DNA from: an uncultured Alphaproteobacteria bacterium
Lineage (GTDB): Bacteria; Pseudomonadota; Alphaproteobacteria; Micropepsales; Micropepsaceae
Length of the DNA stretch: 9,709 nucleotides
NCBI GenBank assembly: GCA_937942205.1
Contig: CALDFO010000343.1
Location: 1-9,709, forward strand
Reading direction: 5' to 3'
Shown here piece after piece: positions 1 through 5,769 of this stretch (the first letter of the stretch is position 1; each line of letters opens with the position of its first letter). The position numbers were made by a program, and so were the translations under genes. The notes beneath the pieces were generated by a model. The model did not search any database and had not been told where the DNA came from. It saw nothing but the letters and a program-made list of their open reading frames with translations.

Positions 1-51
1 TCGGTAGCGACAGCGTACCGAACGGCGCAGCGAGGTGTTTGCGGAGCAAAC
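1..51. repeat. Two small hairpins downstream of the TerC-family gene
   Basis: Two inverted repeats are visible. TCGGTA at 1-6 pairs with TACCGA at 16-21. GTTTGC at 37-42 pairs with GCAAAC at 46-51 around a GGA loop. They lie just past the stop codon of the minus-strand gene ending at 77, but neither is followed on that strand by a T-run, so a classical terminator is not shown. The sequence has the look of an intergenic repeat that continues beyond the left edge. No gene is seen in bases 1-76. Confidence 0.35.
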
Positions 52-76
52 CCGAGCTGTGACGGATGGGGGTAAG

Positions 77-679
77 CTAATGAACCGCTCCCCAGACCTC
101 CTGGCCGCCGTCATAGATCATCTTGAGGGCGACATAGACCACGATCGCCAGGCCGATATAGGAAATCCAGCGATACTTCTCGAGCAGCCTGGCGATATAG
201 GTCGCCGCCGCGCCCATCAGCGCGACGGACAGCAACAGGCCGATCACCAGCACGTCCATGTGATGACGCGCCGCGCCCGCCACCGCCAGCACATTGTCCA
301 GCGACATGGACAGGTCGGCGATCAGGATTTGCAGGATCGCCTTCTTGGCCGAGGCGCCCGCCGCGATCTGCGGCGCGATCTCGGCCTTGCCCTGGTCGGA
401 CAGGTCCCGCCACATGCGCCAGCACACCCACAGCAGCAGGATGCCGCCCGCCAGCAGCAGGCCGATGATGGCCAGAAGCTGAACCGCCACCAGCGACAGC
501 GCGATGCGCAGCACCACCGCCGCGGCCAGGCCCAGCAGGATGACTTTCTTGCGCATCTCGGCGGGCACGCGGGTGGCCGCCAGGCCGATCACCACCGCAT
601 TGTCGCCGGCCAGGATGACGTCGATCATCAGCACCTGGCCAAGCGCCAGGAGCCAGCTCTCATTGAACACGTCGAACAC
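77..679 (-). CDS. TerC/YjbE-family integral membrane protein (probable metal-ion transporter)
   Basis: This 200-residue protein is almost entirely hydrophobic, with about six or seven predicted membrane segments. It carries the two family signatures. The first is the acidic site around D20 and D26-N27 (VILAGDNAVVIG) in the first helices. The second is its internal repeat around D122 and D128-N129 (ADLSMSLDNVLAV). Paired Asp-containing motifs and a length near 200 fit the YjbE-type branch of TerC proteins. Several members of that family export manganese or act in metallation of secreted enzymes; the metal here is not determined. The start is a GTG at 679, supported by AGGAG at 687-691. The gene begins 18 bases after trmL stops, so the two are probably co-transcribed, and there is no room for a yybP-ykoY type riboswitch in that gap. 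Family assignment is confident; the substrate is inference. Confidence 0.9.
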   Translation of the reverse strand: MFDVFNESWLLALGQVLMIDVILAGDNAVVIGLAATRVPAEMRKKVILLGLAAAVVLRIALSLVAVQLLAIIGLLLAGGILLLWVCWRMWRDLSDQGKAEIAPQIAAGASAKKAILQILIADLSMSLDNVLAVAGAARHHMDVLVIGLLLSVALMGAAATYIARLLEKYRWISYIGLAIVVYVALKMIYDGGQEVWGAVH

Positions 680-686
680 GCGAAAT

Positions 687-691
687 CTCCT
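687..691 (-). promoter_or_regulatory. Ribosome binding site of the TerC-family gene
   Basis: On the minus strand this reads AGGAG, seven bases before the GTG at 679. It fixes a non-ATG start and sits in the short gap between the two genes of the unit. Confidence 0.75.
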
Positions 692-697
692 GGATGG

Positions 698-1183
698 TCA
701 GGCGGGCGCGGCGCCCGGCCGGATAGTGGCTTGCCAGACAGTCTGCCTGAGTGCTTCGCCCAGCACCATTGCCGCGGCCTGGGCCACGTTCAAGGACCGC
801 CGGCCCGGCAGCATGGGGATCACCAGCCGGGCGTCGGCGGCGGCATGGACATGAGTCGGCACCCCGGCGCTTTCCCGGCCCACCATCAGGGTGTCTTCCG
901 GCTGGAAACGGAAATCGGCATAGGACTGACTACTCCTGGTAGTAAGAAGCACCAGCCGGCCCTGCGGTTCCCGCCGCAGATGATCCTGGAAGCGGTCCCA
1001 GGAAACGTGGCGGCGAAAGTCGGCGTTTTTGAGATAGTCCATCCCCGCCCGCTTCAGCCCCCGATCGGTGAGCAGAAAGCCGCAGGGCTCGATGATGTCC
1101 ACCCCCACGCCCAGGCAGACGCCCAGCCGGATCAGGCTGCCCGCATTCTGGGGGATATCGGGCTCAAACAGGGCCAGGCGCAC
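698..1183 (-). CDS. trmL: tRNA (cytidine/uridine(34)-2'-O)-methyltransferase TrmL
   Basis: This 161-residue SPOUT-fold methylase matches the usual TrmL (YibK) length of about 155-160. Known members 2'-O-methylate the wobble nucleotide of certain leucine tRNAs using S-adenosylmethionine. Visible motifs run in the expected order: the N-terminal strand and PQNAGS at 11-16, GRESAGVP at 102-109, IPM at 122-124, and RSLNVAQAAA at 129-138, the last forming the knotted cofactor site. The start is GTG at 1183 with GGGAGG at 1189-1194. The family N-terminus normally begins directly with the strand seen here, which supports this start. It is transcribed divergently from petA and lies upstream of the TerC-family gene. 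A trmL-type methylase beside the bc1 operon is an arrangement I recall from other alphaproteobacteria. Confidence 0.93.
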   Translation of the reverse strand: MRLALFEPDIPQNAGSLIRLGVCLGVGVDIIEPCGFLLTDRGLKRAGMDYLKNADFRRHVSWDRFQDHLRREPQGRLVLLTTRSSQSYADFRFQPEDTLMVGRESAGVPTHVHAAADARLVIPMLPGRRSLNVAQAAAMVLGEALRQTVWQATIRPGAAPA

Positions 1184-1188
1184 CCGAA

Positions 1189-1194
1189 CCTCCC
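1189..1194 (-). promoter_or_regulatory. Ribosome binding site of trmL
   Basis: The minus strand reads GGGAGG five bases before the GTG start codon of trmL. It decides the start at 1183 over any upstream alternative. Confidence 0.75.
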
Positions 1195-1208
1195 ACCGGT
1201 AATCCGCA

Positions 1209-1224
1209 ATTGCCCCCAGGCAAT
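1209..1224. repeat. Perfect 6-bp inverted repeat in the trmL leader
   Basis: ATTGCC at 1209-1214 and GGCAAT at 1219-1224 are exact inverted copies around a four-base centre. The repeat lies about 26 bases upstream of the trmL start. It could be an operator in the divergent trmL/petA region or a small leader hairpin, but a 6-bp dyad can also arise by chance. In the rest of the 259-base region (1184-1442) I see no convincing -35/-10 pair for either direction and no small gene. Confidence 0.25.
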
Positions 1225-1428
1225 GTCCAAGGCACGGGCGGAAAAGGCATTTTCTGCGTCATCGTGCCGCAAGACCCTTGAAAACCGACTCTCTATTTTA
1301 CCGGCCCAACGAACAAGCCTGCCGGGGGGATCTGGGACGCCCAAGCGCGTCACCGCGTCATACCCCTTTCATGCTTGTTTGTGGCAGTAGTTCGGCTTTC
1401 TATCCAAGGCTTTCGAGCAGTTCTTTCC

Positions 1429-1434
1429 GAAGGG
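1429..1434 (+). promoter_or_regulatory. Ribosome binding site of petA
   Basis: GAAGGG lies eight bases before the GTG at 1443. It supports that start over longer in-frame readings from a TTG at 1278 or an ATG at 1371, and over a GTG at 1434 that would overlap this site. Confidence 0.6.
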
Positions 1435-1442
1435 TGATCCCA

Positions 1443-2012
1443 GTGGCAGCATCTCACAGTGACGCGGGCACGCGACGCGATTTCCTCTACGTGGCGTCGG
1501 GCGCGATCGGCGGCGTGGCCGCCGCGGCCGTGGCCTGGCCCCTGGTCGACCAGATGAATCCCAGCGCCGCCGCCCTGGCGCTGGCCTCGAGCGAGATCGA
1601 CATCGGCTCGGTCCAGCCCGGCCAGCAGATCATCTACAAGTGGCGCGGCCAGCCGCTGTTCGTGCGCCGCCGCACCCCGGCCGAGATCGCCGCCGCCAAG
1701 GATGTGGATGTGAAGTCCCTGCCGGACCCGCTGGCCCGCAACCGGGCCAAGCCCGACGCCACCCCGGCCACCGACGCCGAGCGCACCGTGAAGCCGGAAT
1801 GGCTGGTGCTGGTGGGCGTCTGCACCCATCTGGGCTGCACCCCCTCGGTCTCCACGCCGCAGATTCCCGAAGGCCAGTATGGCGGCTGGCTGTGCCACTG
1901 CCACGGCTCGGACTACGACATCTCCGGCCGCATCCGCAAAGGCCCCGCGCCGGAGAATCTCGCCGTGCCGCCCTATTCGTTTCTGACTGACACCCGCATC
2001 AAGGTCGGTTGA
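1443..2012 (+). CDS. petA: Ubiquinol-cytochrome c reductase Rieske iron-sulfur subunit
   Basis: This 189-residue protein carries the 2Fe-2S cluster of complex III, moving electrons from ubiquinol at the Qo site of cytochrome b to cytochrome c1. Residues 10-15 read TRRDFL, a twin-arginine signal-anchor typical of bacterial Rieske proteins, followed by one membrane helix (about 17-35) rich in Ala, Gly and Val. Cluster box I is CTHLGC (C127, H129, C132). Box II is CHCHGS (C151, H152, C153, H154). By family analogy C127, H129, C151 and H154 hold the iron and C132-C153 form the disulfide. Box II has His where Pro is the commoner residue. The open frame extends upstream to 1278, but the GTG at 1443 has a GAAGGG site and gives the N-terminus expected for alphaproteobacteria. 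It overlaps no neighbour, and petB starts 12 bases after its stop codon. Confidence 0.96.
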   Translation: MAASHSDAGTRRDFLYVASGAIGGVAAAAVAWPLVDQMNPSAAALALASSEIDIGSVQPGQQIIYKWRGQPLFVRRRTPAEIAAAKDVDVKSLPDPLARNRAKPDATPATDAERTVKPEWLVLVGVCTHLGCTPSVSTPQIPEGQYGGWLCHCHGSDYDISGRIRKGPAPENLAVPPYSFLTDTRIKVG

Positions 2013-2023
2013 GGAGAACAACA

Positions 2024-3277
2024 ATGTCTGGCCCTTCGACCTACAATCCCACCTCCGGCATCGAGAAATGGCTCGACCAGCGCCTGCCGCTGCCGCGCCT
2101 GATGCACGACACCATGTCGAGCTTCCCCACGCCGCGGAACCTGAACATCTGGTACACCTTCGGCGGCATCCTGACCTTCTGCCTGGGGGTGCAGATCGTC
2201 ACCGGCATCGTGCTGGCGATGCATTATGTCGCCAGCGCCGATCTGGCCTTCAACAGCGTCGAAGCCATCATGCGCGACGTCAATTACGGCTGGCTGATCC
2301 GCTATGTGCACGCCAACGGCGCGTCCATGTTCTTCCTGGCCGTCTATATCCATATGTTCCGCGGCCTTTATTACGGCTCCTACAAGGCCCCGCGCGAGTT
2401 GATCTGGATCATCGGCGTGCTGATTTATCTGCTGATGATGATGACCGCCTTCTTCGGCTATGTGCTGCCCTGGGGCCAGATGTCCTTCTGGGGCGCCACC
2501 GTCATCACCAACCTGTTCAGCTCGATCCCGGTGGTCGGCCACGACATCGCCATCTGGCTGTGGGGCGATTTCGCGGTGGGCGAGGCGACGCTGAACCGCT
2601 TCTTCTCGCTGCACTACCTCCTGCCGTTCATCATCGCGGCGGTGGTGGGCCTGCACATCTGGGCGCTGCACGTGCCGGGCAACAACAACCCGCTGGGCAT
2701 CGACGTGAAGAGCCCGCAGGACACGGTGCCGTTCCATCCGTATTACACGGTGAAGGACGCCTTCTACCTGATCCTGTTCGTGATCCTGTTCGCGGGTTTC
2801 GTGTTCTTCTCGCCCGACTTCTTCGGCAACCCGGACAACTACATCCCGGCCAACCCGCTGGTCACCCCGCCGGACATCGTGCCGGAATGGTACCTGCTGC
2901 CCTTCTACGCCATGCTGCGGTCGGTGCCGCAGAAGCTGCTGGGCGTGATCGTGATGGGCGCCGCCATCGTCACCCTGGTGTTCATCCCCTGGCTGGACAC
3001 CAGCCGCGTGCGCTCCTGCCGCTTCCGCCCGCTGATGAAGCAGTTCTTCTGGGCTTTCGTGGTGGTCTGCGTGGTGCTGGGCTATTGCGGCCACCAGGCG
3101 GTGGACGCGGAAGTCGCCGGCGTCCCGCTGGTCTGGGTGGCGCGCATCGCCACGCTCTACTACTTCGCCTATTTCTGGCTGATCATGCCGATCGTGGGTC
3201 TTATCGAGACCCCCAAGAAGCTGCCGGCCTCCATCGCCCAATCCGTGCTCGGCGATAAAGCCGCGCCTGCCGAGTGA
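2024..3277 (+). CDS. petB: Cytochrome b of the bc1 complex
   Basis: This 417-residue, eight-helix inner-membrane protein carries hemes bL and bH and the two quinone sites. The heme-ligand histidines are visible in the two usual pairs, H96 with H110 and H197 with H211, each 14 residues apart. The RYVHANGAS segment (93-101), the [19 protein letters not shown] stretch (145-163) and the Qo-site PEWY (287-290) are all intact. The length is that of an unsplit, unfused bacterial cytochrome b, so it is neither the b6/subunit IV arrangement nor the b-c1 fusion found in some rhizobia. The ATG at 2024 follows GAGGAG at 2011-2016, which overlaps the petA stop codon and suggests coupled translation. The stop codon lies eight bases before the chosen petC start. 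Confidence 0.98.
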   Translation: MSGPSTYNPTSGIEKWLDQRLPLPRLMHDTMSSFPTPRNLNIWYTFGGILTFCLGVQIVTGIVLAMHYVASADLAFNSVEAIMRDVNYGWLIRYVHANGASMFFLAVYIHMFRGLYYGSYKAPRELIWIIGVLIYLLMMMTAFFGYVLPWGQMSFWGATVITNLFSSIPVVGHDIAIWLWGDFAVGEATLNRFFSLHYLLPFIIAAVVGLHIWALHVPGNNNPLGIDVKSPQDTVPFHPYYTVKDAFYLILFVILFAGFVFFSPDFFGNPDNYIPANPLVTPPDIVPEWYLLPFYAMLRSVPQKLLGVIVMGAAIVTLVFIPWLDTSRVRSCRFRPLMKQFFWAFVVVCVVLGYCGHQAVDAEVAGVPLVWVARIATLYYFAYFWLIMPIVGLIETPKKLPASIAQSVLGDKAAPAE

Positions 3278-3285
3278 GAACGAAC

Positions 3286-4122
3286 ATGCGTCTGACCCCA
3301 CTTTCGCCTGTCCCCCCCCGGGTGTCCCGTTCCCTGGTTCTCGGCATCGCCGCGGCCCTGGCCCTCTCCACCGCAGCCGTTGCCGCGGAGGGGAGCACCA
3401 AGCGCCATCCTCCCAAGGCCGAGGAGTTCTCCTTTGAAGGCCCGTTCGGCACCTATGACCGCGGCGCCCTGCAGCGGGGCTTTCAGGTCTACAAGGAAGT
3501 CTGCGCCGCCTGTCACAGCCTGAACCTGGTGGCGTTCCGCAACCTGACCCAGCCGGGCGGTCCGGAATTCACCGAAGCCCAGGGCCGCGCCCTGGCGGCG
3601 GCGGTGAAGGTCCATGCCGAGCCCAACGATATGGGCGAGACCACCGACGATAAGGGCGAGCCCCTGATGCGTCCGGCGGTCCTGTCGGACCATTTCCCGG
3701 CCCCCTACGCCAACGAGAATGCGGCCCGCGCCAGCAATTCGGGCGCCCTGCCGCCCGACCTGTCGCTGATCGTCAAGGCGCGCATGGGCGGCCCGCAGTA
3801 CCTCTATTCGCTGCTGACCGGTTTCCATGAAAAGGCGCCGGCGGGTTTCAAGGTGGCCGACGGCAAGTATTACAATCCCTATTTCGACGGCTGGACCATC
3901 GGGATGCCGCCGCCGCTCGCCAACAACGGCGTGACTTATTCCGACGGCACCAAGGCCACCATCGAGCAGCAGGCCCATGACGTGACCACCTTCCTGGCAT
4001 GGGCCGCCGAGCCCAAGATGGAAGACCGCAAGCGCATGGGCTTTGGCGTCATCATCTTCCTGGTGGCGTTCGCGGGCGTGCTGTTCGCGGCGTATCGCAA
4101 AGTCTGGAAGGACGCCCACTAG
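3286..4122 (+). CDS. petC: Cytochrome c1 of the bc1 complex
   Basis: This 278-residue c-type cytochrome accepts electrons from the Rieske protein and passes them to a soluble or membrane cytochrome c. It has an N-terminal hydrophobic signal (about 15-34, ending in an AVAA-type cleavage region). The heme-binding CAACH has C73, C76 and ligand H77, and the sixth-ligand methionine is probably M207 within GMPPPL. A C-terminal membrane anchor (about 252-271) precedes a basic tail, the standard c1 topology. I chose ATG at 3286. A GTG at 3274 is also in frame and overlaps the petB stop in a GTGA arrangement. It would add four residues, and neither start has a strong ribosome site, so translation is probably coupled to petB. 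The gene is last in the petABC operon; a hairpin and a terminator follow. Confidence 0.96.
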   Translation: MRLTPLSPVPPRVSRSLVLGIAAALALSTAAVAAEGSTKRHPPKAEEFSFEGPFGTYDRGALQRGFQVYKEVCAACHSLNLVAFRNLTQPGGPEFTEAQGRALAAAVKVHAEPNDMGETTDDKGEPLMRPAVLSDHFPAPYANENAARASNSGALPPDLSLIVKARMGGPQYLYSLLTGFHEKAPAGFKVADGKYYNPYFDGWTIGMPPPLANNGVTYSDGTKATIEQQAHDVTTFLAWAAEPKMEDRKRMGFGVIIFLVAFAGVLFAAYRKVWKDAH

Positions 4123-4133
4123 ACCTGTCATAA

Positions 4134-4151
4134 TGCTGGGATTGCCCAGCA
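4134..4151 (+). repeat. Perfect 7-bp stem-loop after petC
   Basis: TGCTGGG at 4134-4140 and CCCAGCA at 4145-4151 form an exact stem around an ATTG loop, starting 11 bases after the petC stop. No T-run follows it, so it is not itself an intrinsic terminator. It may protect the 3' end of the petABC transcript, or form an upstream arm of a regulatory leader for mtnP. Confidence 0.5.
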
Positions 4152-4167
4152 GGCCATAAATGTTAAA

Positions 4168-4198
4168 AGGGCGCTTTCCTCAAGGAAGCGCTCTTTTT
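4168..4198 (+). terminator. Intrinsic terminator of petABC abutting the mtnP start codon
   Basis: GCGC at 4171-4174 pairs with GCGC at 4188-4191, and TTTCC at 4175-4179 pairs with GGAA at 4184-4187 with one bulged T around a TCAA loop. TCTTTTT (4192-4198) follows immediately. This is a GC-rich stem with a U-tract and is the natural end of the bc1 operon. It lies directly against the mtnP ATG at 4200, and the only SD-like bases for mtnP (GGAAG at 4184-4188) are in its right arm. It could therefore also act as an attenuator. Confidence 0.8.
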
Positions 4199-4199
4199 C

Positions 4200-5081
4200 A
4201 TGGCCAAAACCGTTCTTGGAATCATCGGCGGATCAGGGGTTTATGAAATCCCCGGCCTGGAAAATCCCACCTGGCAGACGGTGAAAAGCCCGTGGGGCGA
4301 CCCGTCCGATCAGCTTCTGACCGGCCGCTTCGCCGGGGTGGACCTGGTGTTCCTGCCGCGCCATGGCCGCGGCCATGTCCAGACGCCCAGTTCGATCAAC
4401 TACCGGGCCAATATCGACGCCCTCAAGCGCATCGGCGTCACCGATGTGATTTCCGTCTCGGCCTGCGGATCGCTGCGCGAGGAACTGCCGCCCGGCACCT
4501 TTGTCATGGCCGACCAGTTCATCGACCGCACCTTCGCCCGCGAGAAGAGTTTCTTCGGCCCCGGTTTCGTCGCCCATGTGCCGATGGCCCATCCGGTCTG
4601 CCCCAGACTGTCGGGCGCCCTGACCCTGGCCGCCCGCGAGCAGAAGATCGACCACAGCGAAGGCGGCACCTATCTGTGCATGGAAGGGCCGCAATTCTCC
4701 ACCCGCGCCGAAAGCTTCCTCTATCGCGCCTGGGATTGCAGCGTGATCGGCATGACCGCCATGCCCGAGGCCAAGCTGGCCCGCGAGGCCGAGCTGCCCT
4801 ATGCCATCGTCTCGATGGTCACCGACTATGACTGCTGGCACGACGATCACGAGCATGTGACGGTGGAGGCGGTGATCCAGGTGATGAAGCGCAATGCCGA
4901 GAATGCGCGGCGGCTGATCATGGCGGTGGCGCCCAAGCTGGGGCCGGAGCGCCAGCCCTCCACCTGTCCCGACCGGCCGGAAACGGTGCTGGATTTCGCC
5001 ATGATCACCGCGCCCGACAAGCGCGATCCGGCCCTGGCCGCCAAGCTGGATGCGGTGGCCGGGAGAGTTTTGAGAAAATGA
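4200..5081 (+). CDS. mtnP: S-methyl-5'-thioadenosine phosphorylase
   Basis: This 293-residue cytosolic enzyme of the PNP/MTAP family splits 5'-methylthioadenosine with phosphate to adenine and 5-methylthioribose-1-phosphate. Related enzymes can also use 5'-deoxyadenosine. The phosphate-binding GGSG is at 10-13, PRHGRGH at 53-59, MEGPQFSTRAE at 161-171 and GMTAMPEAKLARE at 184-196. TDYDCW at 208-213 has the two aspartates (D209, D211) that mark adenine specificity; guanine/hypoxanthine phosphorylases have Asn in this region. The ATG at 4200 is forced: the conserved GIIGGSG begins at residue 7, and no other start codon lies between an upstream in-frame TAA (4164) and the ATG. It has no normal ribosome site and begins one base after a terminator T-run. 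The gene opens a salvage cluster with apt, mtnA and the aldolase fusion. Confidence 0.95.
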   Translation: MAKTVLGIIGGSGVYEIPGLENPTWQTVKSPWGDPSDQLLTGRFAGVDLVFLPRHGRGHVQTPSSINYRANIDALKRIGVTDVISVSACGSLREELPPGTFVMADQFIDRTFAREKSFFGPGFVAHVPMAHPVCPRLSGALTLAAREQKIDHSEGGTYLCMEGPQFSTRAESFLYRAWDCSVIGMTAMPEAKLAREAELPYAIVSMVTDYDCWHDDHEHVTVEAVIQVMKRNAENARRLIMAVAPKLGPERQPSTCPDRPETVLDFAMITAPDKRDPALAAKLDAVAGRVLRK

Positions 5082-5088
5082 CGCCGCC

Positions 5089-5117
5089 CCTCATGCTGCG
5101 ACAGGCTCGGCATGAGG
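5089..5117. repeat. 29-base palindromic repeat, copy 1 (REP-like)
   Basis: CCTCATGC at 5089-5096 and GCATGAGG at 5110-5117 form a perfect 8-bp stem around a loop containing GCGACAGGCTCG. It begins eight bases after the mtnP stop. The reverse complement of copy 2 (5133-5161) has the same length and 22 of 29 identical positions, so the two are members of one family in inverted orientation. The core CGACAGGCTC resembles a palindromic repeat I recall as frequent in alphaproteobacterial intergenic DNA. Confidence 0.75.
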
Positions 5118-5132
5118 ATTTTGAACTCACAC

Positions 5133-5161
5133 CCTCACCCTGAGCCCGTCGAAGGGTGAGG
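5133..5161. repeat. 29-base palindromic repeat, copy 2 (inverted)
   Basis: CCTCACCCT at 5133-5141 and AGGGTGAGG at 5153-5161 form a perfect 9-bp stem around an 11-base loop. It is inverted relative to copy 1, 15 bases away. Stem positions that differ between copies change in pairs (T-A and G-C in copy 1 become C-G and C-G here), so pairing is conserved. Its right arm ends four bases before the AAGG ribosome site of apt at 5166-5169, so it could affect apt translation or stabilise upstream mtnP mRNA. Confidence 0.8.
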
Positions 5162-5176
5162 CCATAAGGCAGGTCC

Positions 5177-5704
5177 ATGGACTTCAAGAGCGCCATCCGC
5201 ACCATTCCCGACTATCCCAAGCCGGGCATCATGTTCCGCGACATCACCACCCTGCTGGGTCATCCGCGCGCCTTCCGCGCCGCGGTGGACGCGCTGGTGC
5301 AGCCCTGGTGCGGCCAGAAGATCGACAAGGTGGCCGGGCTGGAAGCGCGCGGCTTCATCCTGGGCGGGGCGGTGGCGCATCAATTGGGTGTCGGCTTCGT
5401 GCCCATACGCAAGAAAGGCAAGCTGCCCCACACCGTGATCGGCGAGGACTATCAGCTCGAATACGGCACCGACCGGGTGGAGATTCATGCCGACGCCCTG
5501 CAAAAGGGCGAAAGGGTTCTGCTGGTGGACGATCTGATCGCCACCGGCGGCACCGCCTTTGCCGGCATCACCCTGCTGGAGCGGGCGGGCGCGACCGTGA
5601 TCGGCTGCTCCTTTGTGATCGACCTGCCCGAACTGGGCGGCGCCGACAAGCTGCGCGCCCTGGGCAAGCCGGTCTCGGCGCTGGTCGCGTTCGAGGGGCA
5701 CTGA
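5177..5704 (+). CDS. apt: Adenine phosphoribosyltransferase
   Basis: This 175-residue cytosolic enzyme joins adenine to PRPP, giving AMP and pyrophosphate. The length is typical of bacterial Apt. Visible features are the N-terminal [15 protein letters not shown] segment (10-24), EARGF at 56-60, the flexible-loop tyrosine in GEDYQLEYG (89-97) and the PRPP-binding [14 protein letters not shown] at 114-127. The ATG at 5177 has AAGG at 5166-5169, seven bases upstream. Directly downstream of mtnP its evident job is to reclaim the adenine that the phosphorylase releases, preventing product build-up. The 95-base gap to mtnP is filled by two inverted palindromic repeats. Function is well supported; co-transcription with mtnP is inferred from orientation and role. 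Confidence 0.96.
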   Translation: MDFKSAIRTIPDYPKPGIMFRDITTLLGHPRAFRAAVDALVQPWCGQKIDKVAGLEARGFILGGAVAHQLGVGFVPIRKKGKLPHTVIGEDYQLEYGTDRVEIHADALQKGERVLLVDDLIATGGTAFAGITLLERAGATVIGCSFVIDLPELGGADKLRALGKPVSALVAFEGH

Positions 5705-5722
5705 GCGATGCGTCCGCATCGC
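5705..5722. repeat. 18-base palindrome, tandem copy 1
   Basis: GCGATGCG at 5705-5712 and CGCATCGC at 5715-5722 are exact inverted arms around TC, beginning directly after the apt stop codon. An almost identical palindrome follows 33 bases on. No T-run follows, so it is not an ordinary terminator. Confidence 0.75.
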
Positions 5723-5737
5723 GACAGGAATAAAGTA

Positions 5738-5755
5738 GCGATGCGCCCGCATCGC
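5738..5755. repeat. 18-base palindrome, tandem copy 2
   Basis: GCGATGCG at 5738-5745 and CGCATCGC at 5748-5755 are exact arms around CC, differing from copy 1 at one central base. It ends three bases before the GGAG ribosome site of the next gene. A repeated dyad at this place could be a pair of operator sites, an mRNA-stabilising hairpin pair or a short intergenic repeat; the sequence does not decide. Confidence 0.75.
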
Positions 5756-5758
5756 GTC

Positions 5759-5762
5759 GGAG
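5759..5762 (+). promoter_or_regulatory. Ribosome binding site deciding a TTG start
   Basis: GGAG lies seven bases before the TTG at 5770. Together with the conserved N-terminal MKLYSNTASPF it supports that rare start codon for the GST-like gene. Confidence 0.65.
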
Positions 5763-5769
5763 AAAAAGT

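Noticed and set aside
1132..1353. 73-codon minus-strand frame upstream of and overlapping trmL
   Set aside because: No family resemblance. It overlaps the trmL start region in another frame, while trmL has a clear ribosome site of its own.
35..1390. Long plus-strand open frame (451 codons) opposite the TerC-family gene and trmL
   Set aside because: The product is rich in Gln, His, Asp and Arg with no fold or family, and it is antisense to two clearly conserved genes. It is a by-product of high GC content.
1278..1442. N-terminal extension of petA from the TTG at 1278
   Set aside because: The extension has no Rieske-like features and would push the twin-arginine signal about 65 residues inward. 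The GTG at 1443 with GAAGGG gives the expected N-terminus.
1973..3301. 442-codon minus-strand open frame opposite petB
   Set aside because: Low-complexity His/Asp/Gln/Arg-rich translation, fully antisense to cytochrome b, with no recognisable motif.
4123..4170. Promoter for mtnP using CATAAT at 4129-4134
   Set aside because: The -10-like box is good, but the sequence 17 bases upstream matches a -35 box at only about half its positions, and transcripts would run into the terminator.
4123..4199. Known SAM- or SAH-type riboswitch upstream of mtnP
   Set aside because: I could not match the conserved core of any class I know, and the hairpin at the end fits a plain terminator. Only an Rfam search could change this.
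5705..5755. Minimal CRISPR array or an ordinary terminator between apt and the GST gene
   Set aside because: There are only two palindromic units with a 15-base spacer, no cas genes, and no T-run after either stem.
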